A stretch of 33,504 nt of DNA from UBA9414 sp958446945. GTDB lineage: Bacteria > Bacillota > Clostridia > Lachnospirales > Lachnospiraceae. A model generated the notes under the pieces. The model was not told where the DNA came from. It did not search any database and was given only the letters and a program-made list of their open reading frames with translations. Shown in pieces: positions 15,847-24,385 of the stretch. The stretch's first letter is position 1. Each line of letters starts with the position of its first letter. Location of the stretch: NCBI GenBank assembly GCA_958446945.1, contig CAUCYJ010000006.1, positions 1 through 33,504 of the forward strand. The letters run 5' to 3'. The translations under genes were made by a program, and so were the position numbers.

Positions 15847-17004
15847 CTATCGCCGCATATATCTTCTTAACATAGGTATACAATTATATAATGTCTGCAG
15901 TGTATAGTCAATTTCTTCTTTTGTTGTAAATTCTGACATACTGAAGCGAATCGTTGCGTCCAAATATTCTCTCGAAGTGCCAATACTCTTTAATACACTG
16001 CTGATTCCCGGGTGGTTTGACGCACAGGCAGAGCCGGAAGAGACATAAATCCCATGTTCTTCCAATGTGTGCAGAAGCACTTCACTCCGAATGCCTGCAA
16101 AGCCGGCACTTACAATATGAGGTGCCCCTTCACAGCTTGAAGGCCCATGGATAACTGTATGCTCGATCTTCTTCAGCCCTTCCTCAAAATATGCCTTCAA
16201 TTCCCGCATCTTCAACACATTCGCATCTAAATTGCGGTAAATCTCCCAAGCTGCCAGGCCAATGCCTGCAATTCCCGGAACATTTTCTGTTCCTGAACGG
16301 ATATTCTTCTGCTGCTCTCCTCCAAAAATCACCGGGCGGATTTTTACTCCATCCCGGATATAAAGCACTCCTGTTCCTTTCGGTCCGTGAATTTTGTGTC
16401 CACTGATTGTAAGAAGATCTATTCCGTCTTTCTTCGGATAAATATAATATTTTCCAAATCCCTGTACTGCATCCACATGAAACAGGATATTTCGGTTATA
16501 GTCTTTTACAATGGAAGCAATCTCACGAATCGGCTGACAGGTTCCAATCTCATTATTGACATACATAATAGAGACAAGGATTGTCTCCTGGCATAGAGAC
16601 TGCCGAAGTACATCAAGACGCACTTTCCCTTCCCGGTCTACCGGAAGATAAGTAACCCGAAAACCTTCTTCCTCCTCCAGATAGCGGAGTGTATTCAAAA
16701 TCGCCGGATGTTCGACAGAAGAGGTAATGATATGATTGCCACTTCGTTTATTTGCCCTTGCTGTTCCAATCAGCGCCAGATTATCACTCTCTGTTCCTCC
16801 GGATGTAAAGAAAATCTCTTTCTCCTGTACTTTCAGAATCTTCGCAAATCTCTGCTTTGCTTCTTTCACATAATTCTCTGCGATAATTCCCTTCCGATGC
16901 ATGGAAGACGGATTGCCGTAATCTTCGCACATAACCTTTCCCACAAGATCACGCACGCAATCATATGCACGCGTTGTTGCCGAATTATCTAAATATACCT
17001 CCAT
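15847..17004 (-). CDS. Cysteine desulfurase (NifS/IscS class), sulphur donor for ThiI
   Basis: 385 residues of the class V aminotransferase fold. It has YLDNSATT at the N terminus, FTSGGTESDN, the PLP-binding Lys204 in SGHKIHGPKG and the catalytic Cys327 in SSGSACASN. That active-site loop is of the group I type. It takes sulphur from cysteine and hands it to a partner, and the gene order directly before thiI points to 4-thiouridine synthesis (NifZ role in B. subtilis). It follows rsmE by about 40 bases in a likely prmA-rsmE-desulfurase-thiI operon. The enzyme class is certain; exclusivity for ThiI is inferred. Confidence 0.94.
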   Translation of the reverse strand: MEVYLDNSATTRAYDCVRDLVGKVMCEDYGNPSSMHRKGIIAENYVKEAKQRFAKILKVQEKEIFFTSGGTESDNLALIGTARANKRSGNHIITSSVEHPAILNTLRYLEEEEGFRVTYLPVDREGKVRLDVLRQSLCQETILVSIMYVNNEIGTCQPIREIASIVKDYNRNILFHVDAVQGFGKYYIYPKKDGIDLLTISGHKIHGPKGTGVLYIRDGVKIRPVIFGGEQQKNIRSGTENVPGIAGIGLAAWEIYRNLDANVLKMRELKAYFEEGLKKIEHTVIHGPSSCEGAPHIVSAGFAGIRSEVLLHTLEEHGIYVSSGSACASNHPGISSVLKSIGTSREYLDATIRFSMSEFTTKEEIDYTLQTLYNCIPMLRRYMRR

Positions 17005-17043
17005 GATTGTCTCCTTCTAATCGTCTTTCATTTTAGCATATGC

Positions 17044-17811
17044 CTATTCTTCCATAATGTTATTTTCCGGATTTTTTTCCTCCAGATGATACATCAGGAT
17101 TGAAAGCATCGTAAGCCCTGCCGTCTCTGTTCTAAGGATCCTTTTCCCAAGAGTAACCGGCTTTGCTTTCTTCTCACTTGCCGCCAGCACTTCGGTCTGA
17201 TCAAATCCGCCTTCCGGACCGATAAAAATCCCAATAGACTGTCCCGGTCGAATTTCCTCTATACAGTTTCTTGTATGATCCATCCCTTCTGAAAGCTCAT
17301 AAGGAAGCAGCACGATATCCAAGCTATTTGCTTTTTGGAGTGCTTCCGCAAATGTCAGAACCCGTTCTACTTTTGGCACCAGATTTCTTCCCGACTGTTT
17401 TGCCGCACTTCTGGAAATCTCATTCCAGCGTTCCACTTTTTTTGCAGCCTTCTTCGCATCCAGACGGACCACCGAACGTTTCATTTCGACCGGAATAATC
17501 TCATATACTCCTAGTTCCACCGCTTTTTGAATAATCAGTTCCATTTTATCTGCCTTTGGCAGCCCCTGAAAAAGGTAGATTCTGGACGGCAATTCATTGT
17601 CTGCCGCTTCTTCTTCCAAAATAACTGCTGTTACCTCCTCCGAACTTATTTTCTGAATCGCACAAAGATATTTGCAGTTATTCCCATCGCTGATCCGAAT
17701 TTCTTCACCTTCCTGCATACGAAGCACATTCTTAATATGGTTTACATCACTTCCATGAATATAGATTTTATCTTCTTCCACCTGTGCAGGCGTCACAAAA
17801 AATTGATGCAT
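17044..17811 (-). CDS. rsmE: 16S rRNA m3U1498 methyltransferase RsmE
   Basis: 255 residues beginning MHQFFVTPAQVEED. It has a PUA-like N-terminal region (HIKNVLRMQEGEEI), then a SPOUT-fold domain with QKAVELGV, IGPEGGFDQTEV and the C-terminal knot motif LGKRILRTETAGLTML. It methylates U1498 of 16S rRNA in the decoding region. GAGGT lies seven bases before the ATG at 17811, whereas the frame start at 17850 lies inside prmA. The prmA stop and this start are two bases apart, indicating translational coupling. Confidence 0.95.
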   Translation of the reverse strand: MHQFFVTPAQVEEDKIYIHGSDVNHIKNVLRMQEGEEIRISDGNNCKYLCAIQKISSEEVTAVILEEEAADNELPSRIYLFQGLPKADKMELIIQKAVELGVYEIIPVEMKRSVVRLDAKKAAKKVERWNEISRSAAKQSGRNLVPKVERVLTFAEALQKANSLDIVLLPYELSEGMDHTRNCIEEIRPGQSIGIFIGPEGGFDQTEVLAASEKKAKPVTLGKRILRTETAGLTMLSILMYHLEEKNPENNIMEE

Positions 17812-17813
17812 AA

Positions 17814-18773
17814 CTACCTCTTCGCTTTCCTTGCAACAACAGATACCCATTCACCTTGATGATTCACTTCCAGTACTTCCAGTCCTGCTGCTTTTACTGT
17901 TTCAACAACTTTCGTTTCTTTATCATCTATAATTCCGCTTGTAATATAAATACCGCCCGGTTTCAGCTGATGAAGAATGACCGGAGTAAGCGGAACAAGC
18001 ACTTCCGCCAGGATATTGGCTGCCACAATGTCATACTTTTCATAGCCTACGGCATCCTGCACTGTTGTATCGTCAATGATATTTCCAATCATAACTTCAT
18101 ACTGATCTTTCCGAATCCCATTCACTTCCATATTCTCATGAGTCGCATCAATTGCACATGGATCAAGATCTGTACCAAGTGAATGTCCTGCGCCAAACTT
18201 CAACGCTAACATTCCAAGAATTCCGCTTCCACAGCCAACATCAAGAACTTCTGCGCCTTCTGTTACATATTTGCGAATAGCACGGATACAAAGCTGAGTA
18301 GTCTCATGCATTCCTGTCCCAAAAGCAGTTCCCGGATCAATATGAATAATCATCTTATCCTCATCTTCCGGTTTTACCTCCTCCCAGGATGGAATAATTA
18401 ATACGTCATCTACATAGAACTGATGGAAATATTCCTTCCAGTTATTTACCCAATCCACATCTTCTGTCTGTGACTCCTCAATGCTTCCTTCTCCAATATC
18501 GATAAACGATCTCAACTCTTCCAGTTCTCTTCTTACCGCAGCCAGAACTTCTTCTTTATCCTCTTCCTCTTCTAAATAGAAACTGATATAAGCAATTCCG
18601 TCATCCGGACCATTATCCGGCAAAATATCAACAAACATCTGCTCTTTTTCCATTGCTGTCAACGGTACCTTATCTTCAATCTCTATTCCTTGTATTCCGA
18701 TCTCCATCAGAGTACTGCTAATAATATCTTCCGCTTCTGTTTTTGTTTTTAATTTAAATCTATTCCACTTCAT
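17814..18773 (-). CDS. prmA: Ribosomal protein L11 methyltransferase PrmA
   Basis: 319 residues. The N-terminal L11-recognition part is followed by a SAM-binding domain with IHIDPGTAFGTGMHETT, VLDVGCGSGILGM and the NPPY-like motif VAANILAEVL. It trimethylates L11. The order prmA-rsmE is common in Firmicutes. GGAGG lies 12 bases before the ATG at 18773, and a promoter candidate is embedded at the mntP 3' end. The linker between the domains is strongly acidic (EEEEDKEE), within normal family variation. Confidence 0.95.
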   Translation of the reverse strand: MKWNRFKLKTKTEAEDIISSTLMEIGIQGIEIEDKVPLTAMEKEQMFVDILPDNGPDDGIAYISFYLEEEEDKEEVLAAVRRELEELRSFIDIGEGSIEESQTEDVDWVNNWKEYFHQFYVDDVLIIPSWEEVKPEDEDKMIIHIDPGTAFGTGMHETTQLCIRAIRKYVTEGAEVLDVGCGSGILGMLALKFGAGHSLGTDLDPCAIDATHENMEVNGIRKDQYEVMIGNIIDDTTVQDAVGYEKYDIVAANILAEVLVPLTPVILHQLKPGGIYITSGIIDDKETKVVETVKAAGLEVLEVNHQGEWVSVVARKAKR

Positions 18774-18804
18774 AAGAGTTCTGATCCTCCTTTTCCCTTC
18801 TCCA

Positions 18805-18834
18805 AGTATATCATAGGATTCCTGTATGTTCCAA
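18805..18834 (-). promoter_or_regulatory. Putative promoter of prmA-rsmE-desulfurase-thiI
   Basis: Minus-strand TTGGAA (18829-18834) and TATACT (18805-18810) with an 18-base spacer. The -10 begins at the mntP stop codon, so the promoter would overlap the end of that gene. Confidence 0.5.
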
Positions 18835-19380
18835 TAAAATCTTAATTCCCAACAGAATAAGAATAACTCCTCCTGCTATTTCGGCCTTTTTGCTGTATTT
18901 TTCTCCAAATACATTTCCAACTTTTACACCGATCACTGATAGAATAAAGGTGACAATTCCGATAAAACTTACTGCAGGAACAATCTTCACCTGCAAAAAT
19001 GCAAATGTGACACCTATTGCAAGCGCATCAATACTCGTGGCAATTGCAAGTCCAAACATTGTTCTCACATCGAGACTTTCCTGCTGTACAGCACACTCTA
19101 CCGCTTCTTCACAGAAAGCTTCTCTAATCATATTTCCACCAATCATCCCCAACAATATAAATGCAATCCAGTGATCAATGGATGTAATGATTTCTTTAAA
19201 CTGCACGCCAAGAAAATAACCGATCAGAGGCATTCCCCCCTGGAAAATACCAAACCACGCGCCTACGAGCATTGCTTTTTTCACAGTGCATTTTTTCATA
19301 GAAAGCCCTTTACATACTGCCACAGCAAACGCATCCATAGACAGTCCGACTGCAATCAGCAGTAACTCCACAATATTCAC
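18811..19380 (-). CDS. mntP: MntP-type manganese efflux pump
   Basis: 189 residues with six hydrophobic segments and the two conserved Asp-containing helix motifs of the MntP/YebN family, GLSMDAFAVA near the N terminus and ATSIDALAIGV in the second half. It exports excess Mn2+. I choose the GTG at 19380 (MNIVELLLIAV), which matches family starts and has AGGAG 12 bases upstream; another GTG at 19389 is too close to that site. No yybP-ykoY-like leader RNA is recognisable. The leader instead contains a promoter and hairpin, described separately. Confidence 0.9.
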   Translation of the reverse strand: MNIVELLLIAVGLSMDAFAVAVCKGLSMKKCTVKKAMLVGAWFGIFQGGMPLIGYFLGVQFKEIITSIDHWIAFILLGMIGGNMIREAFCEEAVECAVQQESLDVRTMFGLAIATSIDALAIGVTFAFLQVKIVPAVSFIGIVTFILSVIGVKVGNVFGEKYSKKAEIAGGVILILLGIKILLEHTGIL

Positions 19381-19425
19381 GACAACCACACTCTCCTTTT
19401 ATGTTCTGTTTCTCAAACATCTATA

Positions 19426-19470
19426 CTGCAAAAAAACCTATCCGCATGTCCTATATGCGGATAAGTTTTT
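19426..19470 (-). terminator. Strong hairpin with T run between aroF and mntP
   Basis: On the minus strand a 16-base stem (AAAAACTTATCCGCAT against ATGCGGATAGGTTTTT, one G-U pair) with a 7-base loop runs into seven T. It can end the aroF transcript. However, a near-consensus promoter lies between aroF and this hairpin, so it is also the first thing a transcript from that promoter would meet. Confidence 0.85.
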
Positions 19471-19481
19471 CAGTTCAAACT

Positions 19482-19510
19482 ATTATACAATTAACCTTTT
19501 ACGCCGTCAA
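19482..19510 (-). promoter_or_regulatory. Near-consensus promoter just upstream of the mntP leader hairpin
   Basis: Minus-strand TTGACG (19505-19510), a 17-base spacer and TATAAT (19482-19487). The predicted transcript start, near 19475, is only about five bases before the terminator-like stem. I see no second promoter between the hairpin and mntP. Confidence 0.75.
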
Positions 19511-19517
19511 GTATGTC

Positions 19518-20549
19518 TTAGCACATCTGTGCAATCTTATACAACAACGCCTCTGTATCATTCCACCCAATACATGGATCTGTAATAGATTTTCCGTAAA
19601 CCCGCTTACTGTCAATCGACTGCGTTCCCTCCACAAGATAACTCTCTATCATAACACCTTTTACAAGATGTTTCAGATCTGAATTATAATTTCTGCTGTG
19701 AAGTACTTCGCTTACAATCCGAATCTGTTCTCTGTGCTTCTTGTTAGAATTTGAGTGGTTTGCATCTACAATAATTGCCGGATTTTTCAAATCCCACTTT
19801 TCATACAATTCCATCAGACGCGCCAGATCTTCATAGTGATAGTTTGGAATACACGTACCGTATTTATCCACGCCGCCTCTTAAAATTGCATGTGCATATG
19901 GATTTCCATTTGTTGTGACATCCTGACCACGATAGATGAAATTATGTCCTTTCTGCGCTGCAAGAATGGAATTCAACATAACTGCCAAATCACCGCTTGT
20001 AGGATTTTTCATACCGATTGGAATATCCATTCCACTGGCGGTCAGACGATGCTGCTGGTTTTCCACAGAACGAGCGCCTATCGCCTCGTAAGACAGCACA
20101 TCATCCAGATAACTTCTGTTTTCCGGATAGAGCATCTCATCTGCACTCGTCAGGCCACTAATCTCCATCGCATGAATATGCATCTTACGAATTGCACAGA
20201 TTCCTGCAAACAGATCTGGTTCCTTATCCGGCTCCGGCTGGTGCAGCATTCCTTTGTAACCGCTTCCTGTTGTTCTCGGTTTATTCGTATAGATTCTTGG
20301 AATAATCATTAATTTATCAGAAAGCTTTTCATTTACTTTCGCCAGACGTTCTGTATATTCACAAACGGCATCTTCATTATCTGCAGAACAAGGTCCTACA
20401 ATCACTATAAACTTTTCTGATTTGCCAGTAAAAATATTTCCAATCTCTTCATCTCGTCTTCTTTTCAGACACTTCATGTTCTCCGATAACGGAAACATTT
20501 CTTTCAGTTCTGAAGGCTGCGGAAGCACTTTATTTACTCTCATTGTCAT
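19518..20549 (-). CDS. aroF: DAHP synthase (3-deoxy-7-phosphoheptulonate synthase), AroFGH type
   Basis: 343 residues of the type I-alpha family, as in E. coli AroF, AroG and AroH. Motifs are VIVGPCSADNED, PRIYTNKPRTTGSGYKG, GARSVENQQHR, MKNPTSGD and VDANHSNSNKKH; these carry the substrate-binding Lys/Arg and metal-binding Cys/His. It condenses phosphoenolpyruvate and erythrose-4-phosphate as the first step to aromatic amino acids. Which amino acid inhibits it cannot be read by eye. It follows ddh by 16 bases and has no other shikimate gene beside it. The start is ambiguous between MTMRVN (20549) and MRVN two codons later. Confidence 0.94.
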   Translation of the reverse strand: MTMRVNKVLPQPSELKEMFPLSENMKCLKRRRDEEIGNIFTGKSEKFIVIVGPCSADNEDAVCEYTERLAKVNEKLSDKLMIIPRIYTNKPRTTGSGYKGMLHQPEPDKEPDLFAGICAIRKMHIHAMEISGLTSADEMLYPENRSYLDDVLSYEAIGARSVENQQHRLTASGMDIPIGMKNPTSGDLAVMLNSILAAQKGHNFIYRGQDVTTNGNPYAHAILRGGVDKYGTCIPNYHYEDLARLMELYEKWDLKNPAIIVDANHSNSNKKHREQIRIVSEVLHSRNYNSDLKHLVKGVMIESYLVEGTQSIDSKRVYGKSITDPCIGWNDTEALLYKIAQMC

Positions 20550-20565
20550 TTTCGTCTACTTCTTT

Positions 20566-21552
20566 CTATAATAAATGGCTTCTTAATTCCTCTGCACTTT
20601 TTGCACTCAGATAAGATGGTGCAACATCAAATACTGTTCGGCATCCGCTCTGTCCTTCCTGATTCATGCGATACGCTGCTCTTGCATAGGCAACAAGCAC
20701 TGCTGAAGTAAACTCCGGATTCGAATCCAATTTTAAGCTGTATTCAATGATATGCGTATGTTCATTCTCCCAGCCACTCTTTCCGCTTCGGATTACAAAC
20801 CCACCATGCGGAATCTCGCTGTGGTCTCTTTTTAACTCTTCTTCTGAAATAAAATGAACAATCGTATCATAATCTGCGAAATAATTCGGCATTGTTTTAA
20901 TTGTTTCTTCAATCTTCTGAAGATCTGCCCCCTCTTCCGGCACAACAAAACACTCTCTGAGATGTTTCTCTCTCGTTGTTAGAGACGGATTATTTCCAGA
21001 GCGAACCGCTTCAAGAGCCTCTTCTTTCGGAATTGTATACTGTTTTCCATCCTTTACGCCCTCTACCCGGCGAATTGCATCTGAATGACCCTGACTTACA
21101 CCTTTTCCCCAGAAGGTATAAGCTTCTCCTTCCGGAAGAATCACTTCTGCATACAGACGATTCAGCGAAAACATTCCCGGATCCCATCCGACAGAAATCA
21201 GGCTGATCTTTCCACCCTCTTTTGCTGCCGCATCCACTGCCTGAAAATGTTCTGGGATTTTTGCATGGGTGTCAAAACTATTAACAGTATTAAAATATTT
21301 CCCAACTTCCGGTGTCTGTATCGGAAGATCTGTTGCACTTCCTCCGCAGAGAATCATTACATCGATTTCATCTGCCATTTTTTTTGCTTCATCTGTATGA
21401 TAAACTTTCACACCCTCTGTCAGAACTGTTACTGCTGCAGGATCTCTTCTTGTAAACACTGCCGCCAACTCCATATCCGGATTCTGTTTCAGTGCACACT
21501 CTACTCCTCTTCCAAGATTTCCATATCCATAAATGCCAACTCGAATACTCAT
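20566..21552 (-). CDS. ddh: meso-Diaminopimelate dehydrogenase
   Basis: 328 residues, the normal length for DAP dehydrogenase. It begins MSIRVGIYGYGNLGRG with the NADP-binding G-x-G-x-x-G, followed by FTRRDP, CGGSATDLP and SVGWDPGMFSLNR, and ends in the family's dimerisation/substrate region (SGKSGWENEHTH). It makes meso-DAP for lysine and peptidoglycan in one step from tetrahydrodipicolinate. AAGGAGG precedes the ATG at 21552; the frame extends to 21654 but the extra residues are not family-like. It is co-directional with aroF. Confidence 0.94.
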   Translation of the reverse strand: MSIRVGIYGYGNLGRGVECALKQNPDMELAAVFTRRDPAAVTVLTEGVKVYHTDEAKKMADEIDVMILCGGSATDLPIQTPEVGKYFNTVNSFDTHAKIPEHFQAVDAAAKEGGKISLISVGWDPGMFSLNRLYAEVILPEGEAYTFWGKGVSQGHSDAIRRVEGVKDGKQYTIPKEEALEAVRSGNNPSLTTREKHLRECFVVPEEGADLQKIEETIKTMPNYFADYDTIVHFISEEELKRDHSEIPHGGFVIRSGKSGWENEHTHIIEYSLKLDSNPEFTSAVLVAYARAAYRMNQEGQSGCRTVFDVAPSYLSAKSAEELRSHLL

Positions 21553-21650
21553 TACAAGTTCCTCCTTTTCAATCTTCATTTTGATGTTACAATCCGATAT
21601 TATTTTTGCATGATTGTACAAAAAATGCAAGATATTTTTGCTGTGACACG

Positions 21651-22580
21651 TCAATTGGATAAAATCCCCTCATAATCAAAAGACGGAATAAAACTTTCTT
21701 CAGCCGTTTCTCCCTCTTGAATAAATCCATTTTCCACGCCAAGAGCTATGGCATCATCCACAACTTCATCGTATTCCTCTTCTGTCAGACGGCACGCAAG
21801 CTCCGGAAATCCTTCCTTTGCAATGACCGGTGTATACTGATTCATAATACTTATATAAATATTATCACCATACGTCTCATACAGATAGTGAATAATCTTT
21901 TTTGAATCTGCGGTATTTCCCGGAAGTACAAGGTGACGTACAAGAACCCCCTGTTTTAAATATCCCTCTTCATCAAATCTACACGATCCCGTTTGACGTA
22001 CCATTTCCCGTATTGCATCACAGGCATATTTCCGGTAGTCTGCAGCATCGGCATACCTTTCTCCTATCTTTTCATCCCAATATTTAAAATCCGGAAGATA
22101 AATATCCACAATGCCTTCCAGTCTTCTGATAGTTTCTGCTTTCTCATAACTTCCGGTATTATATACGATTGGAAGGGAAAGTCCCTGATTCCTTGCCTTT
22201 GTCACTGCTTCTATTATCTGCGGTACAAAATGCCCCGGTGTCACAAGGTTGATATTTGCCGCATGCTTTTCCTGCAATTCCAGAAAAATCTCCGCCAATC
22301 TTTCAACGCTGATCTCTGCCCCGGATCTGGATACCGCAATCTCATGGTTCTGGCAGAATGCACACTGAAGAGGACATCCTGAAAAAAACACGGTTCCCGA
22401 TCCTTTCTCGCCGGAAATACACGGTTCTTCCCACATATGCAGCGCCGCTCTTGCCGCTTTTATGACTGCACTCTGACCACAAAATCCTTTCTGACCTGCA
22501 CTGCGATTTGCTCTGCAGTTTCTTGGGCAAAGCTGACACGCTTCCATCTCTTTCATCCACGTTTCCTGTTTCATCTTCAT
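21651..22580 (-). CDS. Radical SAM protein, PflA-like (COG1313 type)
   Basis: About 309 residues. The SAM-cluster motif is C-x3-C-x2-C in SGCPLQCAFCQNHEIA. Before it, another cysteine group (CQLCPRNC and GFCGQ) could hold a second cluster. Downstream are NLVTPGHFVPQI, VYNTGSYEK and DIYLPDFKYW, typical of the uncharacterised PflX-like radical SAM family. Its substrate is unknown and no pyruvate-formate-lyase-type glycyl radical enzyme is adjacent. The start at 22580 is four bases after the preceding flavodoxin-like gene; 22574 is an alternative. The frame to 22643 is rejected because it overlaps that gene. Flavodoxin-fold neighbours could supply electrons, which is inference. Confidence 0.85.
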   Translation of the reverse strand: MKMKQETWMKEMEACQLCPRNCRANRSAGQKGFCGQSAVIKAARAALHMWEEPCISGEKGSGTVFFSGCPLQCAFCQNHEIAVSRSGAEISVERLAEIFLELQEKHAANINLVTPGHFVPQIIEAVTKARNQGLSLPIVYNTGSYEKAETIRRLEGIVDIYLPDFKYWDEKIGERYADAADYRKYACDAIREMVRQTGSCRFDEEGYLKQGVLVRHLVLPGNTADSKKIIHYLYETYGDNIYISIMNQYTPVIAKEGFPELACRLTEEEYDEVVDDAIALGVENGFIQEGETAEESFIPSFDYEGILSN

Positions 22581-22584
22581 ATCC

Positions 22585-23226
22585 CTACCTGTTTTCAGTT
22601 GAAACCGGTATCCGATAAAAAAGCGCTTCTTTGTCCAGACCATTTTCTTTCAAAAGCTTTCTCCACTGGCGTTCTGCCGCCATCTTGTACGCTGCCCGCG
22701 GTATATTAGGCTCTGCATATAAAGTTGGACCATTTTCCAGCGACCGGATCCCATCGCAAAGTTCTCCAATGGCTTCTTCAATCTTCTGCATAAAATAATT
22801 ATGTTTCTGATCAAGACATTCCAACATGCCTCCTCCGCCCACAGCGACTCCCTGCCCCCATTTCAGATACGTTCTGGCACACCAGTTTTCCATTATCTCA
22901 ATAGCAGTTTTGGCTTGAATGCTTTCGTAAAATCCTCCCTGCACAACAGTATATACGGTAAATCCCGCCTGTTCTGCTTTAAAATACCGTTCCATCTCCA
23001 TAAGACAGGAAAGAAAATGTGCGGGAATTCCATCTACATATAATGGAAATACAAATACTGCCGCATGACAGCGCAAAATCTTCTCCAACCCTTCCGGCTC
23101 GGAAGAAGGCATTTGAATTTCTTCAATCTGCACCCCTTCCAATTCATATTTCATTTCTTCAATAATATGTTCCGAATGACTCTTTGTTCCTTTCGGACTT
23201 CCATTGATCAATGCAACTCTTAACAT
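22585..23226 (-). CDS. Flavodoxin-fold NAD(P)H-dependent oxidoreductase-like protein
   Basis: 213 residues. The N terminus LRVALINGSPKGTKSHSEH is a flavin phosphate-binding loop of the NADPH-dependent FMN reductase/flavodoxin family, followed by VFVFPLYVDGIPAHFL. The C-terminal third (after residue 150) is not recognised. It overlaps the preceding 164-residue flavodoxin-like gene by seven bases and precedes the radical SAM gene by four, so the three are translationally coupled. Substrate unknown. Confidence 0.78.
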   Translation of the reverse strand: MLRVALINGSPKGTKSHSEHIIEEMKYELEGVQIEEIQMPSSEPEGLEKILRCHAAVFVFPLYVDGIPAHFLSCLMEMERYFKAEQAGFTVYTVVQGGFYESIQAKTAIEIMENWCARTYLKWGQGVAVGGGGMLECLDQKHNYFMQKIEEAIGELCDGIRSLENGPTLYAEPNIPRAAYKMAAERQWRKLLKENGLDKEALFYRIPVSTENR

Positions 23227-23714
23227 GGCAAACCTCCCAGATCCTGCGGATCAAATTCAATTTCCTCTACCTGTGCATTCAGATTTTTCGCATTGGCATA
23301 GACAAGATTTTTTGCAGTTTCTTTTTCCCACTCCGTAATATCTTCCCCATAGAAAAGAACACGAAGCCGAAACTGATTTTCATACCTTCTCAAATGATGC
23401 ATTTCTCCATCGATGATTTGAAAATCAGGAAGCAGATAAGAAAGACTCCGGTCCAATACCATTTTCACAAAAGGGCTAAAACTGCCATAAACACATCTGC
23501 TGACAATCACAAGCTCCTCTGTCTGCGCGAAAAGTTCCCCCATCATTTCATATCCATCTGTCTGGACGCATTTCCCGGGTGTCCGCACCCAACATCCGAA
23601 ACATCCTCTGCATGGTTTTATCTCGCTTTTCTGATAAATGACCTTTGTATTTTCATCCTGCGGCAAAAACTGATCCGCCTGTTCTTTTTTCAAATCATGT
23701 ATAATTAATCTCAC
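23220..23714 (-). CDS. Short flavodoxin-family protein with a Cys-rich motif but no obvious flavin loop
   Basis: 164 residues from a GTG start at 23714 with GGAGG nine bases upstream. The sequence PCRGCFGCWVRTPGKC near residue 34 and SRCVYGSFSPFVKMVLDR are typical of flavodoxin-fold iron-sulphur/FMN reductase-like proteins. The usual N-terminal flavin-phosphate loop is missing: the protein starts MRLIIHDLKKEQ. It is coupled by a 7-base overlap to a second flavodoxin-fold protein that has the loop but not the Cys motif. The two may act together. Function unknown. Confidence 0.75.
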   Translation of the reverse strand: MRLIIHDLKKEQADQFLPQDENTKVIYQKSEIKPCRGCFGCWVRTPGKCVQTDGYEMMGELFAQTEELVIVSRCVYGSFSPFVKMVLDRSLSYLLPDFQIIDGEMHHLRRYENQFRLRVLFYGEDITEWEKETAKNLVYANAKNLNAQVEEIEFDPQDLGGLPC

Positions 23715-23764
23715 ACAAGCCCCTCCTCTTTGTTATTCGTTCTGTCTATTATCTTATACTTTTC

Positions 23765-24331
23765 TTACGCAAATACTTCCAGACGTTTCACCACTTTTTT
23801 TCGTTCATAACCGTTTAATTCATAAGTAATCTCCTGAATTACCTCCGGAATGACCGGTTCTCTGACGACAACTCCTTCCATATCGCACACAACTTCTCTT
23901 GTCTTTACATGCATAATCCGCTCAAGTTCATCAAATCCGGAAATTACCTTCCCTGCTCCGGTAAATTTACCATTTAACCGCTCTTCGCACCCATCTCCCA
24001 TAACAAAAAAGATACAGCCGCAAGAGGCAATTTCCTCATTTCCTGCCATTCCTATCGTATAACGGGTAAATGAAAATTCTGGACAGATTTCTTTCTCCAT
24101 CACATACTGATAGCGCTGATCCATGTGCACTTCATCAAACCATGGCTGGAGAACAAAATCCGGTGCAATTCTCTGAATTGCCAGCTCTTCAAAGCCCTTC
24201 TGATCAATCAATTCCAAAATACTGTTCACTGCATTTGGCGCAGACTGCGGATACAATTCCACCACAATTTCTGCATGATTCTTCATTCGGATACAAATAG
24301 TTGGTTTACCGGACATGTTTTGTTTTTCCAT
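23765..24331 (-). CDS. Divergent cyclophilin-type peptidyl-prolyl isomerase
   Basis: 188 residues without a signal peptide. Cyclophilin landmarks are recognisable but altered: VVELYPQSAPNAVNSILEL, QRIAPDFVLQ (the catalytic Arg is kept), CGCIFFVMGD and LNGKFTGAGKVISGFDEL. It should be cytoplasmic and assist folding, though the active site differs enough that activity is uncertain. I use the second of two adjacent ATGs (24331) for better spacing from GAGG. It lies about 50 bases from genes on both sides in a colinear run. Confidence 0.85.
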   Translation of the reverse strand: MEKQNMSGKPTICIRMKNHAEIVVELYPQSAPNAVNSILELIDQKGFEELAIQRIAPDFVLQPWFDEVHMDQRYQYVMEKEICPEFSFTRYTIGMAGNEEIASCGCIFFVMGDGCEERLNGKFTGAGKVISGFDELERIMHVKTREVVCDMEGVVVREPVIPEVIQEITYELNGYERKKVVKRLEVFA

Positions 24332-24385
24332 CATATTTCCTCTTTTCTTTCTCTGTAATTCTTTTGATTTTCTTTTTAGATTCTT

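Noticed and set aside
21606..21630. Inverted repeat TTGCAT / ATGCAA upstream of ddh
   Set aside because: Only six-base arms in AT-rich DNA; I could not pair it with a convincing promoter, so I do not list it as an operator or assign a ddh promoter.
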